DNA of 64,000 bases, taken from Dendrosporobacter quercicolus. GTDB taxonomy: Bacteria > Bacillota > Negativicutes > DSM-1736 > Dendrosporobacteraceae. Every line of letters begins with the position of its first letter. The first letter of the stretch is position 1. The notes under the pieces were generated by a model. That model did no database searches. It saw only the letters and a list, made by a program, of their open reading frames with translations, and was not told the DNA's origin. Made by a program: the position numbers and the translations under genes. The stretch is from the NCBI RefSeq assembly GCF_900104455.1, contig NZ_FNHB01000010.1:62001-126000 (forward strand), written 5' to 3'. Below, piece by piece: positions 43,124-52,051 of this stretch.

Positions 43124-43528
43124 ATGAACAAGGTTATATTAGTTGGTCGTCTTTCGCAGGATCCCGAAGTGCGTTATACCCAAAACGGCAAAGCTGTCGC
43201 TTCTTTTAGCATTGCTGTAAACCGTTTCGCCGGTTCGGGCCAAAAAGAGTCTACTGATTTTATACCCATCGTAGCGTGGGAAAAACTGGCCGAAATTTGT
43301 GGAAATAATCTTACCAAGGGACGCCGGGTGCTAGTTGAAGGCCGATTGCAAATACGCTCCTATGAAACTGCGGATGGTCAAAAACGGCGGGTTGCTGAAG
43401 TCGTAGCCCAGAATATTGAGTTTCTTGACAGCAAGCAGGCGTCAGGAGGAGCAGGCGGCGGATCCGGAGCTTATGACGCCGGTTCCTTTGGTAGCGAAGT
43501 CTTCCCTGAAGAAGAAATACCATTTTAA
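43124..43528 (+). CDS. ssb: Single-stranded DNA-binding protein
   Basis: A 134-residue SSB: an N-terminal OB fold (MNKVILVGRLSQDPEVRYTQNG, FIPIVAWEKLAE), a short Gly/Ser-rich linker and the acidic C-terminal tip EEEIPF that recruits partner proteins. The linker is shorter than in many SSBs. It sits in the conserved rpsF-ssb-rpsR order. Confidence 0.96.
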   Translation: MNKVILVGRLSQDPEVRYTQNGKAVASFSIAVNRFAGSGQKESTDFIPIVAWEKLAEICGNNLTKGRRVLVEGRLQIRSYETADGQKRRVAEVVAQNIEFLDSKQASGGAGGGSGAYDAGSFGSEVFPEEEIPF

Positions 43529-43543
43529 AGGGAGGTTAGTTTA

Positions 43544-43774
43544 GTGAGACGTGAAAGAGGAAGAAAACCGAAGAAAAAGGTTTGCAGCTTTTGTGTGGAT
43601 AAAGTGGAAGCCATTGATTATAAAGACGTTCCGAAACTTCGCCGTTACACTACAGAACGTGGCAAAATTTTGCCTCGCCGGATTTCCGGCAACTGCGCGA
43701 AGCATCAACGTCAATTGACACTGTCGATAAAACGCGCTCGTAATATTGCTTTACTGCCGTTTACAGCAGAATAA
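43544..43774 (+). CDS. rpsR: Ribosomal protein S18 (zinc-type)
   Basis: A 76-residue basic protein with [26 protein letters not shown], the S18 signature. CSFC plus the later Cys and His make a likely zinc site, the form found when zinc is sufficient. The start codon is GTG. A terminator hairpin follows at 43785. Confidence 0.96.
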   Translation: MRRERGRKPKKKVCSFCVDKVEAIDYKDVPKLRRYTTERGKILPRRISGNCAKHQRQLTLSIKRARNIALLPFTAE

Positions 43775-43784
43775 AATGAAGCGA

Positions 43785-43816
43785 GAAGAGAGGTAAAGCT
43801 GCCTCTCTTTTCTTTT
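43785..43816 (+). terminator. Terminator after rpsR
   Basis: AAGAGAGG and CCTCTCTT (about 43787-43809) form the stem, followed by TTCTTTTTT. Confidence 0.85.
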
Positions 43817-43929
43817 TTACCGGCCCGTGTCCGTGTTCGAATTACTGCAATAATTTATACCAGCCGCCAGCAGGAAGAAGCGTTTTGTTTTGCGAATAAT
43901 AACTGGGAGGCTAAGGGAGGGATTGACCT

Positions 43930-44238
43930 TTGTTTTCCCACGAATCGGAAATTCTCCGCAAGATGCGGTTGATAGAATGGCTTAAAGCAGAACTGGTCGC
44001 TCAGGTGGGACAGTTGTATCAGGCGATGGCCAGAAACAGTGAGCAGGCGATGAAAGAGGGGCTGGCCAACCTTGTCATTTCATGTTTTGTGCTGGGCCGG
44101 AGATTGGGTATTAATTTTGCTGATTTGGATGAGGCTATAACCGTACGCTTAACGCAAAATATAAAAAATGAAAACGATGTGGAGAAGTGGTTTGGTGATT
44201 TTTCCGAGTACCAGCGGCATCTCCGCCAAAAGAGGTGA
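43930..44238 (+). CDS. MazG-like family protein
   Basis: A 102-residue, mostly helical protein (IEWLKAELVAQVGQLYQAMARNSEQAMKEGLANLVISCFVLGRRLGI split over helices 2 and 3) resembling the MazG-like proteins encoded beside rpsR and yybS-type genes in Firmicutes. The full set of acidic metal ligands of MazG pyrophosphatases is not evident, so enzymatic activity is uncertain. Start TTG 43930 follows GGGAGGG. Confidence 0.72.
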   Translation: MFSHESEILRKMRLIEWLKAELVAQVGQLYQAMARNSEQAMKEGLANLVISCFVLGRRLGINFADLDEAITVRLTQNIKNENDVEKWFGDFSEYQRHLRQKR

Positions 44239-44244
44239 TAGTTT

Positions 44245-45201
44245 TTGCAGCATAATGGTGTACGACCAATGGTGGAGGGCGGAATCCTGGCTTCAATTGC
44301 AATTGTTTTCGCCCTGATTAGTGCGTATCTGCCCTTTCTGGGAGTGTTTGTAAACTTAATCTGGCCGGTACCCATCATCCTTTTAGGCGTCCGTCATGGT
44401 TATCAATGGAGTATTATGGCGACCTGCGTCGCCGGGCTGCTGATTGCCATGCTGATGCATCCATTGCATGCCATTGGCGTTGTCGTGGGGTTCGGGCTTA
44501 TCGGTATTGTGCTGGGGCATGCCATCCGGTCGGAATTTCATCCAGTTAAAACACTGCTGTGGGGAGCCGTTGCCTCGTTAATTTCCAAAGTGGCTGTTTT
44601 GCTGATCAGCGCGGTCGTCCTGGGCGTAAATCCATTAAATATGCAGACCGAAGCGCTGGGCAAAGCGTTCGAACAATCCGTAGAGCTATACAGAAGCATC
44701 GGCATGAACGAAGAGGATTTGGCGGCAGTTTCAACCAATATGCAGACAATGCTGCAGCTGATGAAAATTATTTTGCCGGCCGGCTTTGTTTTGGCAGCCA
44801 TTGTGGATACTTATTTGAATTTCACCATTGCCAGGCTGGTGCTAAAAAAGCTGGGGCACCGGATACCGTCTTTTCCGGCCTTTAAAAACTGGACAATGCC
44901 GGGCTATATTGTTTATATTTATCTGCTGGCCCTGGTCGGCTTATACTGGGGCAGTTCCCGGGAGATAACAGCGCTTTATCATGTCTCGATGAATTTGCAG
45001 GTTATTACCAGCGTCCTGTTGTTTATTCAGGGATTGGCGTTATTTTACTTCCTTACCGATAAATACAAATTGTCAAGGCTGGCCAGGGGTATTATACTAT
45101 TCTTAATATTTACTAATGGTCTGTTCACGCAGATTTTAGTAATCGCAGGCGCTTTTGATATGGCGTTTGACTATCGTCAACTGCGTGGATTGCGCGATTA
45201 A
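44245..45201 (+). CDS. DUF2232 membrane protein (YybS-like)
   Basis: A 318-residue integral membrane protein with about eight hydrophobic segments and the family-typical GGILASIAIVFALISAYLP start and NLIWPVPIILLGVRHGY. Function is unknown. It precedes gdpP and rplI as yybS does in B. subtilis. TTG start 44245 follows AGAGGTGA. Confidence 0.88.
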   Translation: MQHNGVRPMVEGGILASIAIVFALISAYLPFLGVFVNLIWPVPIILLGVRHGYQWSIMATCVAGLLIAMLMHPLHAIGVVVGFGLIGIVLGHAIRSEFHPVKTLLWGAVASLISKVAVLLISAVVLGVNPLNMQTEALGKAFEQSVELYRSIGMNEEDLAAVSTNMQTMLQLMKIILPAGFVLAAIVDTYLNFTIARLVLKKLGHRIPSFPAFKNWTMPGYIVYIYLLALVGLYWGSSREITALYHVSMNLQVITSVLLFIQGLALFYFLTDKYKLSRLARGIILFLIFTNGLFTQILVIAGAFDMAFDYRQLRGLRD

Positions 45202-45232
45202 CCTTTGGCTAGGCTTAATGGGGGTTAGCGTT

Positions 45233-47215
45233 ATGCCTCAAGGTCCTTCGATTTGGTTGGATACCAGAATTTATCTTGCCGTAGCAGCGCTGCTGCTGCT
45301 GATCATTATGTTTTACAATAAGTCGGTCGCCGTGCTGGGTTTAATTTTGCTGGCTGCACTCTATTTGTATGGCCGGGAACGGCATATTCAGCAGCAAAAA
45401 GAACTGAATGCTTATCTGTCCAGAATGGTGAGCAATGTGGGCGAGCTGGCGGCTTATGCTGTTCATAAGCTGCCGGTAGCCATTGCGTTGCTGGATGCCG
45501 ACGGGCGCTTATGCTGGGGAAATGAGGTTCTTGACGACTGGACTGACGGCAATTTGAAGTTAGGCGAATCAATTCTAAAGGTATGGCCGGAATTGCCCCT
45601 GGAGTCGTTGTGGGAAAAGACGGAAGAGCAAACGTTTCAGGCGGAAGGCCGTCATTATCAGTTAATGCCCAAGGTTCTGAACGAACTGCAGCCGACGGAG
45701 CCGTTTCTGGCGGTTTATTTGCTGGATATCACAACAACTGAAATCCTGCGCGGAGAATGCACGGATAATATGCCGGTCGTCGCTTATATCCAGATCGACA
45801 ATTACGACGACGTGCTGCAGGGCCTGAGCGACAAGCAGCGTTCATCCATTTTGTTTGAGGTGAATAAACTGCTTAATGAATGGGTGGCGGATTTGGAAGG
45901 TTTTATTAAAAAGTATGGCGAGGATATGTATGTTAGTCTCTTTACCCGAAAGGCCCTGGACAAAGTATTTCAGGATAAATTTGATATCCTGGATAAGGTC
46001 AGAGCCATTCACGGCAGTCATAAGTTTCCGGTGACCCTGAGTATGGGGGTAGTGGCTGACCGGGTTTCTATGGCAGATTTGGCTGACCGGGCTCAGGCCG
46101 GGCTGGATTTAGCCCTGGGACGGGGCGGCGATCAGGCGGCCGTTCACGTAGGCGGTAAAGTGCAGTTTTATGGCGGCAAGGCCAAGGCTGTAGAAAAGAA
46201 CACCCGCGTCAAAGCCCGGACGGTTGCCCATACCATCCGGGAGATTATCGGGGCTGCCGACACTGTGCTGATTATGGGGCACCAAAATGAAGACTTTGAC
46301 AGTCTTGGCGCAGCCATGGGAGTTGCCAAAATGGCGCGGCATCTGGGTAAAAATGTTTATATAGCAGTAAGTCAGAACAATTCCGCCGTCAGTAAGTTAA
46401 GTGAGCTGTTTACCGACTATGAGGAATACCGGGAACTTTTTGTCTCTCCGGCCAGGGTGGAGGAGCTGTCGATGGAAGACCCGGTACTGTTTGTCGTCGA
46501 TACCCACCGGCCTGAACTGGCTGCCGCACCGGAACTGCTCGGTAGAATTGACAAGGTCATTGTCATTGATCATCACCGCCGGGCGGAGGAGTTTATTGCC
46601 AACCCCCTGCTGGTGTATCTTGAGCCTTCGTCTTCCTCGACCAGCGAGCTGGTTACCGAACTCCTGATGTATTTTGATGAAAGTGTTGACCTGACCAGAA
46701 TTGATGCAACCGCCCTTTATGCCGGCATTGTGGTTGATACTAAAAATTTTTCCGTACAAACCGGAGTCCGGACGTTTGATGCGGCGGCCTATTTGCGGCG
46801 GTCGGGCGCTGATCCGGCGCTGATTCGTTTTTTGTTTCAGATGGATTACGCTGCAACGAGGGCTAGGTCTGAAGTCTTGGCCAATGCCGAAATGCAGGCC
46901 GGGGGCTTGATTCTGGCGGACTGCCCGGCGAATATTAAGAATGCCCAGGTGATTGCGGCGCAAGCTGCCGACACCATGCTAAGGATAGAAGGCGTCAAAC
47001 TCAGTATCGTCTTATTTTATTTGGAGGATGACGGTATCGGGGTCAGCGCCCGTTCGAACGGCGAGGTCAATGTTCAATTGCTGATGGAGGAACTGGGCGG
47101 CGGCGGACACCAGACAGTGGCCGGAGCACAGGTGAAAAACGCCACATTATCTGAGGTGCGAAGCAGAATTATTGAACTTAGCGCCAAGTATATTGAGGAG
47201 AGTGAACCAGAGTGA
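45233..47215 (+). CDS. gdpP: Cyclic di-AMP phosphodiesterase GdpP
   Basis: The 660-residue protein has two N-terminal membrane helices (about 15-55), a PAS-like domain (about 75-170), a degenerate GGDEF domain (about 175-310; YGEDMY where GGDEF would be) and a DHH/DHHA1 phosphodiesterase. The DHH part shows GHQNEDFDSLGAAMG, VVDTHRPEL, VIDHHRR (Asp-His-His about 446-448) and GGGGHQTVAGAQV. It should hydrolyse c-di-AMP, controlling osmolyte, potassium and wall homeostasis. ATG 45233 is preceded by GGGGG. Its stop overlaps the rplI start. Confidence 0.93.
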   Translation: MPQGPSIWLDTRIYLAVAALLLLIIMFYNKSVAVLGLILLAALYLYGRERHIQQQKELNAYLSRMVSNVGELAAYAVHKLPVAIALLDADGRLCWGNEVLDDWTDGNLKLGESILKVWPELPLESLWEKTEEQTFQAEGRHYQLMPKVLNELQPTEPFLAVYLLDITTTEILRGECTDNMPVVAYIQIDNYDDVLQGLSDKQRSSILFEVNKLLNEWVADLEGFIKKYGEDMYVSLFTRKALDKVFQDKFDILDKVRAIHGSHKFPVTLSMGVVADRVSMADLADRAQAGLDLALGRGGDQAAVHVGGKVQFYGGKAKAVEKNTRVKARTVAHTIREIIGAADTVLIMGHQNEDFDSLGAAMGVAKMARHLGKNVYIAVSQNNSAVSKLSELFTDYEEYRELFVSPARVEELSMEDPVLFVVDTHRPELAAAPELLGRIDKVIVIDHHRRAEEFIANPLLVYLEPSSSSTSELVTELLMYFDESVDLTRIDATALYAGIVVDTKNFSVQTGVRTFDAAAYLRRSGADPALIRFLFQMDYAATRARSEVLANAEMQAGGLILADCPANIKNAQVIAAQAADTMLRIEGVKLSIVLFYLEDDGIGVSARSNGEVNVQLLMEELGGGGHQTVAGAQVKNATLSEVRSRIIELSAKYIEESEPE

Positions 47216-47658
47216 AAGTGATTATACTGGAAGAAGTTAAGAAGCTTGGTAAAAAGGGCGATGTGATAGAAGTTTCCGAGGGTTATGCCCGAAATTTTTT
47301 ACTGCCTAGAAAACTGGCTGTGGAAGCTACAGCAGTTAACGTAAATAGTATTAATCAGCAGAAGGCCTCGGAAGCGCGCAAGCGGCAGCAGGCAATTGAC
47401 GAAGCAAAACTGATGGCGGCGCAGCTGAGTAAATTGACTGTTACAATTTCCGTCAAGACAGGCGAAGGCGGCAAGCTGTTTGGCTCAGTAACCGGAAAAG
47501 ATATTGCCGATGCTTTGGCTGAGCAACATAATATTGAGCTGGATAAACGCAAGATTGAGATTAAGGATGCCATTAAGGGCCTTGGTACATATCCGGTTAT
47601 TATTAAAGTTCACCCTGAGATAACTAGCCGGATAGAAGTTCACATTATCGCAGGTTAG
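47212..47658 (+). CDS. rplI: Ribosomal protein L9
   Basis: A 148-residue protein with the L9 N-terminal domain (MKVIILEEVKKLGKKGDVI, GYARNFLLPRKLA), a long connecting helix and a C-terminal domain containing GKLFGSVTGKDIADAL. GTG start 47212 overlaps the gdpP stop by 4 bases, so translation is coupled. Confidence 0.96.
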   Translation: MKVIILEEVKKLGKKGDVIEVSEGYARNFLLPRKLAVEATAVNVNSINQQKASEARKRQQAIDEAKLMAAQLSKLTVTISVKTGEGGKLFGSVTGKDIADALAEQHNIELDKRKIEIKDAIKGLGTYPVIIKVHPEITSRIEVHIIAG

Positions 47659-47674
47659 AAAGAGGACAATAATT

Positions 47675-49606
47675 ATGAAAGATTTTTTTAACAAATTTCT
47701 CCGCAAAGAACCGGCGGCAAGCAAGCTGACCGCTGATGATCAGTTAAAACGTCAGGTAGCCGCTGTTTATGGACTGTTGTCCGGGATATTGGGTTCGGAA
47801 AAAGTCGTTCTTAAAGCCGGCAAGCTGGACGCGCTGGAACTGATGCGTTCTGAAAGCGTGCCTGAGCGGGTCTTGGCTTTGCAAAAGCTGGTGTTTGAAG
47901 ATCCGACCGTCGAGAAGGTGCCGAGCTATGAAGAAATACCGACCATTCTCGAGGAAATTGAGGAAGAAATAGCGGATTTGATGGCGCGACGGGCAGTCGA
48001 GGAAAAGATTGAGAAAAAGATTGTCGAAAAGATGGAAGAACGTCATCAGGAATATGTTAGAGAAATCAAAATGCAGGTACTCAAGGAAGAACAAAATGTG
48101 GAAAGTCCGCAAACCTTGAAAAAATTTGCCATGTTAGAAAAGCTTGAACAAAAGAAACTGACCAAATCACTGATGGAATTGCTGCGACCGGCCAGTCTGG
48201 CCGAAATTGTCGGCCAGGAGCGGGCGGTTGAGTCCCTGCGCGCTAAGCTGGCCTCGCCATACCCCCAGCATTTGATTGTCTATGGGCCGCCGGGGGTAGG
48301 TAAAACCACCGCAGCCCGCCTGGTGCTGGAAGAAGCCAAGCGGTTGCAATTTACGCCGTTTGCGGATGATTCTCCTTTTATTGAAGTGGATGGAACCACG
48401 TTGCGCTGGGATCCGCGGGATATGACCAATCCGCTGCTGGGGTCGGTTCATGATCCGATTTATCAGGGGGCCCGCAAGGATTTGGCTGAAACGGGCGTGC
48501 CCGAGCCCAAACCGGGCCTGGTGACCGATGCTCATGGCGGTATTTTGTTCATTGATGAGATTGGCGAAATGGACCCAATGCTGCAAAATAAGCTGCTTAA
48601 GGTTTTAGAAGACAAACGGGTTTCTTTTGATTCAACTTATTACGACTCAACCGACCCTAACGTTCCTAAATATATCAAGAAGTTGTTTGAAGAGGGCGCT
48701 CCGGCGGATTTTATTCTGATCGGCGCGACAACCCGCGATGCCGGAGATATTAATCCTGCCGTACGGTCGCGCTGCGCCGAAATATACTTTGAGCCGTTGA
48801 CGCCAAAGCATATTGAGGAAATTGTCTATAATGCCGCTGTTAAACTCGAGGTTAACATTGATTCGGATATTCCGCAGCTAATCAGTGAGTATACGATTGA
48901 AGGGCGTAAAGCCATCAATATTTTGGCCGATGCTTATGGGCTGGCTTTATATCGTGAAAGCGAACAAAGCAATCAGGCCATTACCATAACCAAAGAGGAT
49001 ATTTACGGGGTAGTACGGGTTAGCCGCCTGACGCCGTTTGTCAACCAAAAAGCTTCAACCGCACTGGAAGTCGGCAAGGTTTTCGGTTTGGGCGTTGCCG
49101 GCTATTTAGGCTCAGTGCTGGAAATTGAAGCGGTGGCGTTTCCGGCTCCTGAAAAAGGCAAAGGCCGGCTCCGCTTTAATGATACTGCCGGAAGCATGGC
49201 GAAGGATTCGGTATTTAACGCTGCTGCCGTTGTGCGGAAAATAACCGGTGAGGATATGAATAATTATGATATTCATATTAATATTATCGGCGGCGGGCGG
49301 ATTGATGGTCCTTCGGCCGGAACGGCGATACTGGCGGTGGTCATCTCGGCAATTACCGGCCGGGCCATCCGCCAGGATGTAGCCGTAACCGGTGAAATTT
49401 CGATTCAAGGTAAAGTCAAAGCTGTAGGCGGCGTGTTTGAGAAAGCGTATGGCGCCAGGCAGGCGGGAATAACTACACTGGTCATTCCCGCCGAGAATGA
49501 GCAGGATATTGCTAAAGGGCATTTGGGCCTTGATATCAGACCGGTGAAAACAGCAGAACAGGCTCTGGCAATATTGTTTGCCGGAGCGGAGGAAGCCAGT
49601 GCTTAA
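47675..49606 (+). CDS. lonC: Lon-family ATP-dependent protease LonC
   Basis: The 643-residue protein has an N-terminal region with a charged coiled coil (about 85-170), an AAA+ module (GPPGVGKTTAARLV about 205; FIDEIGEMDP), and a Lon protease domain with Ser in GPSAGTA (Ser 547) and Lys in GGVFEKAYGA (Lys 590). The 43-residue spacing matches the Lon catalytic dyad. The classic Lon N-domain is absent, as in LonB/LonC types. The slot between rplI and dnaB is typical of LonC in Firmicutes. Whether it degrades with or without ATP is not visible. Confidence 0.9.
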   Translation: MKDFFNKFLRKEPAASKLTADDQLKRQVAAVYGLLSGILGSEKVVLKAGKLDALELMRSESVPERVLALQKLVFEDPTVEKVPSYEEIPTILEEIEEEIADLMARRAVEEKIEKKIVEKMEERHQEYVREIKMQVLKEEQNVESPQTLKKFAMLEKLEQKKLTKSLMELLRPASLAEIVGQERAVESLRAKLASPYPQHLIVYGPPGVGKTTAARLVLEEAKRLQFTPFADDSPFIEVDGTTLRWDPRDMTNPLLGSVHDPIYQGARKDLAETGVPEPKPGLVTDAHGGILFIDEIGEMDPMLQNKLLKVLEDKRVSFDSTYYDSTDPNVPKYIKKLFEEGAPADFILIGATTRDAGDINPAVRSRCAEIYFEPLTPKHIEEIVYNAAVKLEVNIDSDIPQLISEYTIEGRKAINILADAYGLALYRESEQSNQAITITKEDIYGVVRVSRLTPFVNQKASTALEVGKVFGLGVAGYLGSVLEIEAVAFPAPEKGKGRLRFNDTAGSMAKDSVFNAAAVVRKITGEDMNNYDIHINIIGGGRIDGPSAGTAILAVVISAITGRAIRQDVAVTGEISIQGKVKAVGGVFEKAYGARQAGITTLVIPAENEQDIAKGHLGLDIRPVKTAEQALAILFAGAEEASA

Positions 49607-49619
49607 CAGGCAGTTTAGG

Positions 49620-49643
49620 GGGCGGCGCAAGCCGCCCTGTTTT
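49620..49643 (+). terminator. Terminator after lonC
   Basis: GGGCGGC (49620-49626), loop GCAA, GCCGCCC (49631-49637), then TGTTTT. Confidence 0.85.
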
Positions 49644-49689
49644 AAAGTTAAAAGAGCGGCAGCGGTTTTTAAAGTATTTATGCCCATAA

Positions 49690-49733
49690 TTTTTGCGTCC
49701 CCTTTGCGTACTTAGAGTACTTTGCGGTTAAAC
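49690..49733. repeat. Copy 2 of a dispersed CGCAAAG-type intergenic repeat
   Basis: TTTTTGCGTCCCCTTTGCGT and then CTTTGCGGTTAAAC repeat the words of the copy at 9845-9880, with an extra ACTTAGAGTA palindromic insert. It lies in the lonC-dnaB spacer. Confidence 0.7.
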
Positions 49734-49781
49734 GCGGTTTTTCCGTCGCCGCAGTGTTTGCAATGCAGGAGGTAGTTTTAC

Positions 49782-51113
49782 TTGATTGATAGAATACCAC
49801 CCCAGAGTCTTGAAGCCGAGCAAGCCGTGCTTGGCGGTATGCTGATAGAACGTGAGGCGATTTCGAAAGTAGCTGAATTTTTACGTCCGGAAGATTTTTA
49901 CCGGGAAGCGCACCGCCTGATATTTGGTGCAATGCAGGATTTGTTTAACAAAAATGAGCCGGTGGATTTAGTTACGGTTACAGAGTTTTTGCGGAAAGCG
50001 GATAAGCTGGAAAATGCCGGCGGTATCGCCTATATAACCTCGCTCGCCAATAGTGTGCCAACAGCGGCAAATATTACCTATCATGGTAAAATTGTTGAAG
50101 AAAAATCGCTGCTGCGCCAATTGATCAATTCGGCGACCAACATTGCCGGTATGGGCTATGAGGCTAGTGAAGAAGTGGCCAATATCCTGGACAAGGCTGA
50201 GAAAATGATTCTGGAGGTATCGGGGCGAAAAATCAGCGGTGACTTTACACCGATAAAAAGCATTATTTTTGATGCTTTTAGTAAGATTGAGCAGCTTTAT
50301 GCTTCAAAAGGCGGCATCACCGGACTGGCGTCAGGGTTTAAGGATTTGGACCGTCTGACTTCAGGCTTGCAGGCTTCCGACCTTATCTTAATTGCCGCCC
50401 GCCCCAGTATGGGCAAAACGGCCTTTACGCTGAATATTGCCGCCAATATTGCGATTAGAGAGCAGAAGGCAGTGGCTTTCTTTAGCCTTGAAATGTCCAA
50501 GGAGCAACTGGTGCAGCGGATGCTGTGCGCCGAGGCTTCGATTGACTCGCAGCGTCTGAGGATTGGCGAACTGGAGGACCGGGATTGGTCAAAACTGATC
50601 AGCGCCGCCGACCGGTTGTCCTCAGCGCCCATTTTTATTGACGATACGCCGGGGATTACGGTAATGGAAATGCGTTCTAAAGCCAGACGCTTAAAGATTG
50701 AACATGATTTGAAATTAATTATCATTGACTATTTGCAGCTTATGCAGGGCAGTGGCGGCAAAGGCGGAGAAAACCGTCAACAAGAAATTTCCGAAATTTC
50801 CCGGTCGCTGAAAGCCTTGGCCAGAGAAGTGAATGTCCCGGTGATTGCATTGTCCCAGCTAAGCCGCAGTGTTGAGTCCCGCCAGGTCAAAAAACCAATG
50901 CTAAGCGATCTGCGCGAATCAGGCTCATTAGAACAGGATGCAGATATCGTGGCCTTTTTGTACCGGGAGGATTATTATAATCCTGATACGGAAAATAAAA
51001 ATATTACTGAAGTAATCATTGCCAAACACCGCAATGGACCGGTGGATACGGTGCAGCTCTTCTTTCACAAACAATTTACCAAGTTTATTGATTTGTCGCA
51101 CCGGCCGGGCTAG
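49782..51113 (+). CDS. dnaB: Replicative DNA helicase DnaB (DnaC in Bacillus)
   Basis: A 443-residue hexameric helicase: N-terminal DnaB domain (IPPQSLEAEQAVLGGML), then a RecA-like core with Walker A ARPSMGKTAFTLN (about 206-218), LIIIDYLQLM and SQLSRSVESR. It unwinds DNA at the fork and binds primase. Start TTG 49782 follows GGAGG. Location after rplI-lonC is conserved near the origin. Confidence 0.96.
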   Translation: MIDRIPPQSLEAEQAVLGGMLIEREAISKVAEFLRPEDFYREAHRLIFGAMQDLFNKNEPVDLVTVTEFLRKADKLENAGGIAYITSLANSVPTAANITYHGKIVEEKSLLRQLINSATNIAGMGYEASEEVANILDKAEKMILEVSGRKISGDFTPIKSIIFDAFSKIEQLYASKGGITGLASGFKDLDRLTSGLQASDLILIAARPSMGKTAFTLNIAANIAIREQKAVAFFSLEMSKEQLVQRMLCAEASIDSQRLRIGELEDRDWSKLISAADRLSSAPIFIDDTPGITVMEMRSKARRLKIEHDLKLIIIDYLQLMQGSGGKGGENRQQEISEISRSLKALAREVNVPVIALSQLSRSVESRQVKKPMLSDLRESGSLEQDADIVAFLYREDYYNPDTENKNITEVIIAKHRNGPVDTVQLFFHKQFTKFIDLSHRPG

Positions 51114-51148
51114 GTACAAATACCGGCACGGGGTATGCCAACTTTTTC

Positions 51149-51184
51149 TAAGCGGTATCCGCCAACCGGGTACCGCTTAGTTTT
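51149..51184 (+). terminator. Terminator after dnaB
   Basis: CTAAGCGGTA (51149-51158) pairs exactly with TACCGCTTAG (51171-51180), followed by TTTTATT. Confidence 0.87.
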
Positions 51185-51208
51185 ATTGACAACAGGGAGT
51201 GAAGGGCG

Positions 51209-51742
51209 ATGACCGATAAATTTATTTACCTATTGATGATTTTGGGCGCCATATTTGGTCAGGGGCATTTATTGCCGGGAAATTTGCAGTACAGGAGTTT
51301 CCGCCGTTTGCCTTAACTTTTTTGCGCTTTTTGTTTGCCCTGCCGCTGATCTTTGGGCTGCTGTATTGGCGCGAGCCTGGCAATTTGGCGCCGCGGAGCG
51401 GGCAATGGCGGCCGCTGGTTGTACTGGGCTTGATTGGTACCTTTGGTTATCACGCACTGTTTTTCATTGCGCTTAACCACACGACAGCCATTAATTCAGC
51501 GCTGATTGGAGCAATGAACCCAATGATTACCATGCTGCTGGCCGCGCTGTTCTTTCAGGAAGGGCTGTCGGTGAAACAAGTGTATTGGTGCGTCCCGCAC
51601 CGCCAGCTTTATCAATTTAGTACCCGCCTTTACCATTGCCCAGTCAGTGGTCTTTTTGGGAGAATCGGTGACGGCGCTTAAACTGGCCGGCGCCGCTACC
51701 CATCATGGCGGTGTCTACCTGGCAATTGGGCGGGATAAATAG
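51209..51742 (+). pseudogene. Broken EamA/DMT-family transporter
   Basis: An ATG with a good ribosome-binding site (AGGGAGTGAAGGG) opens an EamA-like N-terminus (MTDKFIYLLMILGAIF) that shifts frame near 51254, where TTT stands where TTTT would keep the frame. The sequence continues in another frame (FLRFLFALPLIFGLLYW, IGAMNPMITMLLAALFFQEGLS). After GLSVKQ it jumps, and the C-terminal block PAFTIAQSVVFLGE to AIGRDK appears in a third frame. With 534 bases instead of about 900, it has both a one-base frameshift and a large internal deletion. It is unlikely to be functional. Confidence 0.85.
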
Positions 51743-52051
51743 TTCTATATGTAGGACAATAGAGAATTACCGGCATAATAGTATCAGTCTGGTTGTGTGT
51801 AATAACGATGGCCTTTGCTGAAAAACCCGAACATTAAATTGAATCAACAGCAGTAATATTCGAAAAAAGCCATTGACATCAGGCCTGGCTAAATGCTATG
51901 ATATTCAAGGGAAAAAATGTTATAAACCCTTACAGACTCAAATAGCGGTCAAAGCCGGTTTGAGTTATTTTTGTGACACAGGGTAAACTATTGCGGCAAG
52001 GCGGCAATGTTCTTGCAATAGGACTGCGATGCTTTGTAAGGAGGATTATCA
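51743..52051 (+). other. purB leader region
   Basis: This 309-base gap holds the purB promoter (51873-51902) and a hairpin, GACTCAAA (51935-51942) with TTTGAGTT (51959-51966) followed by ATTTTT, which looks like an attenuator about 85 bases upstream of purB. No purine riboswitch consensus is seen. Confidence 0.6.
51873..51902 (+). promoter_or_regulatory. Promoter of purB
   Basis: TTGACA 51873-51878 and TATGAT 51897-51902, spacing 18. Confidence 0.8.
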
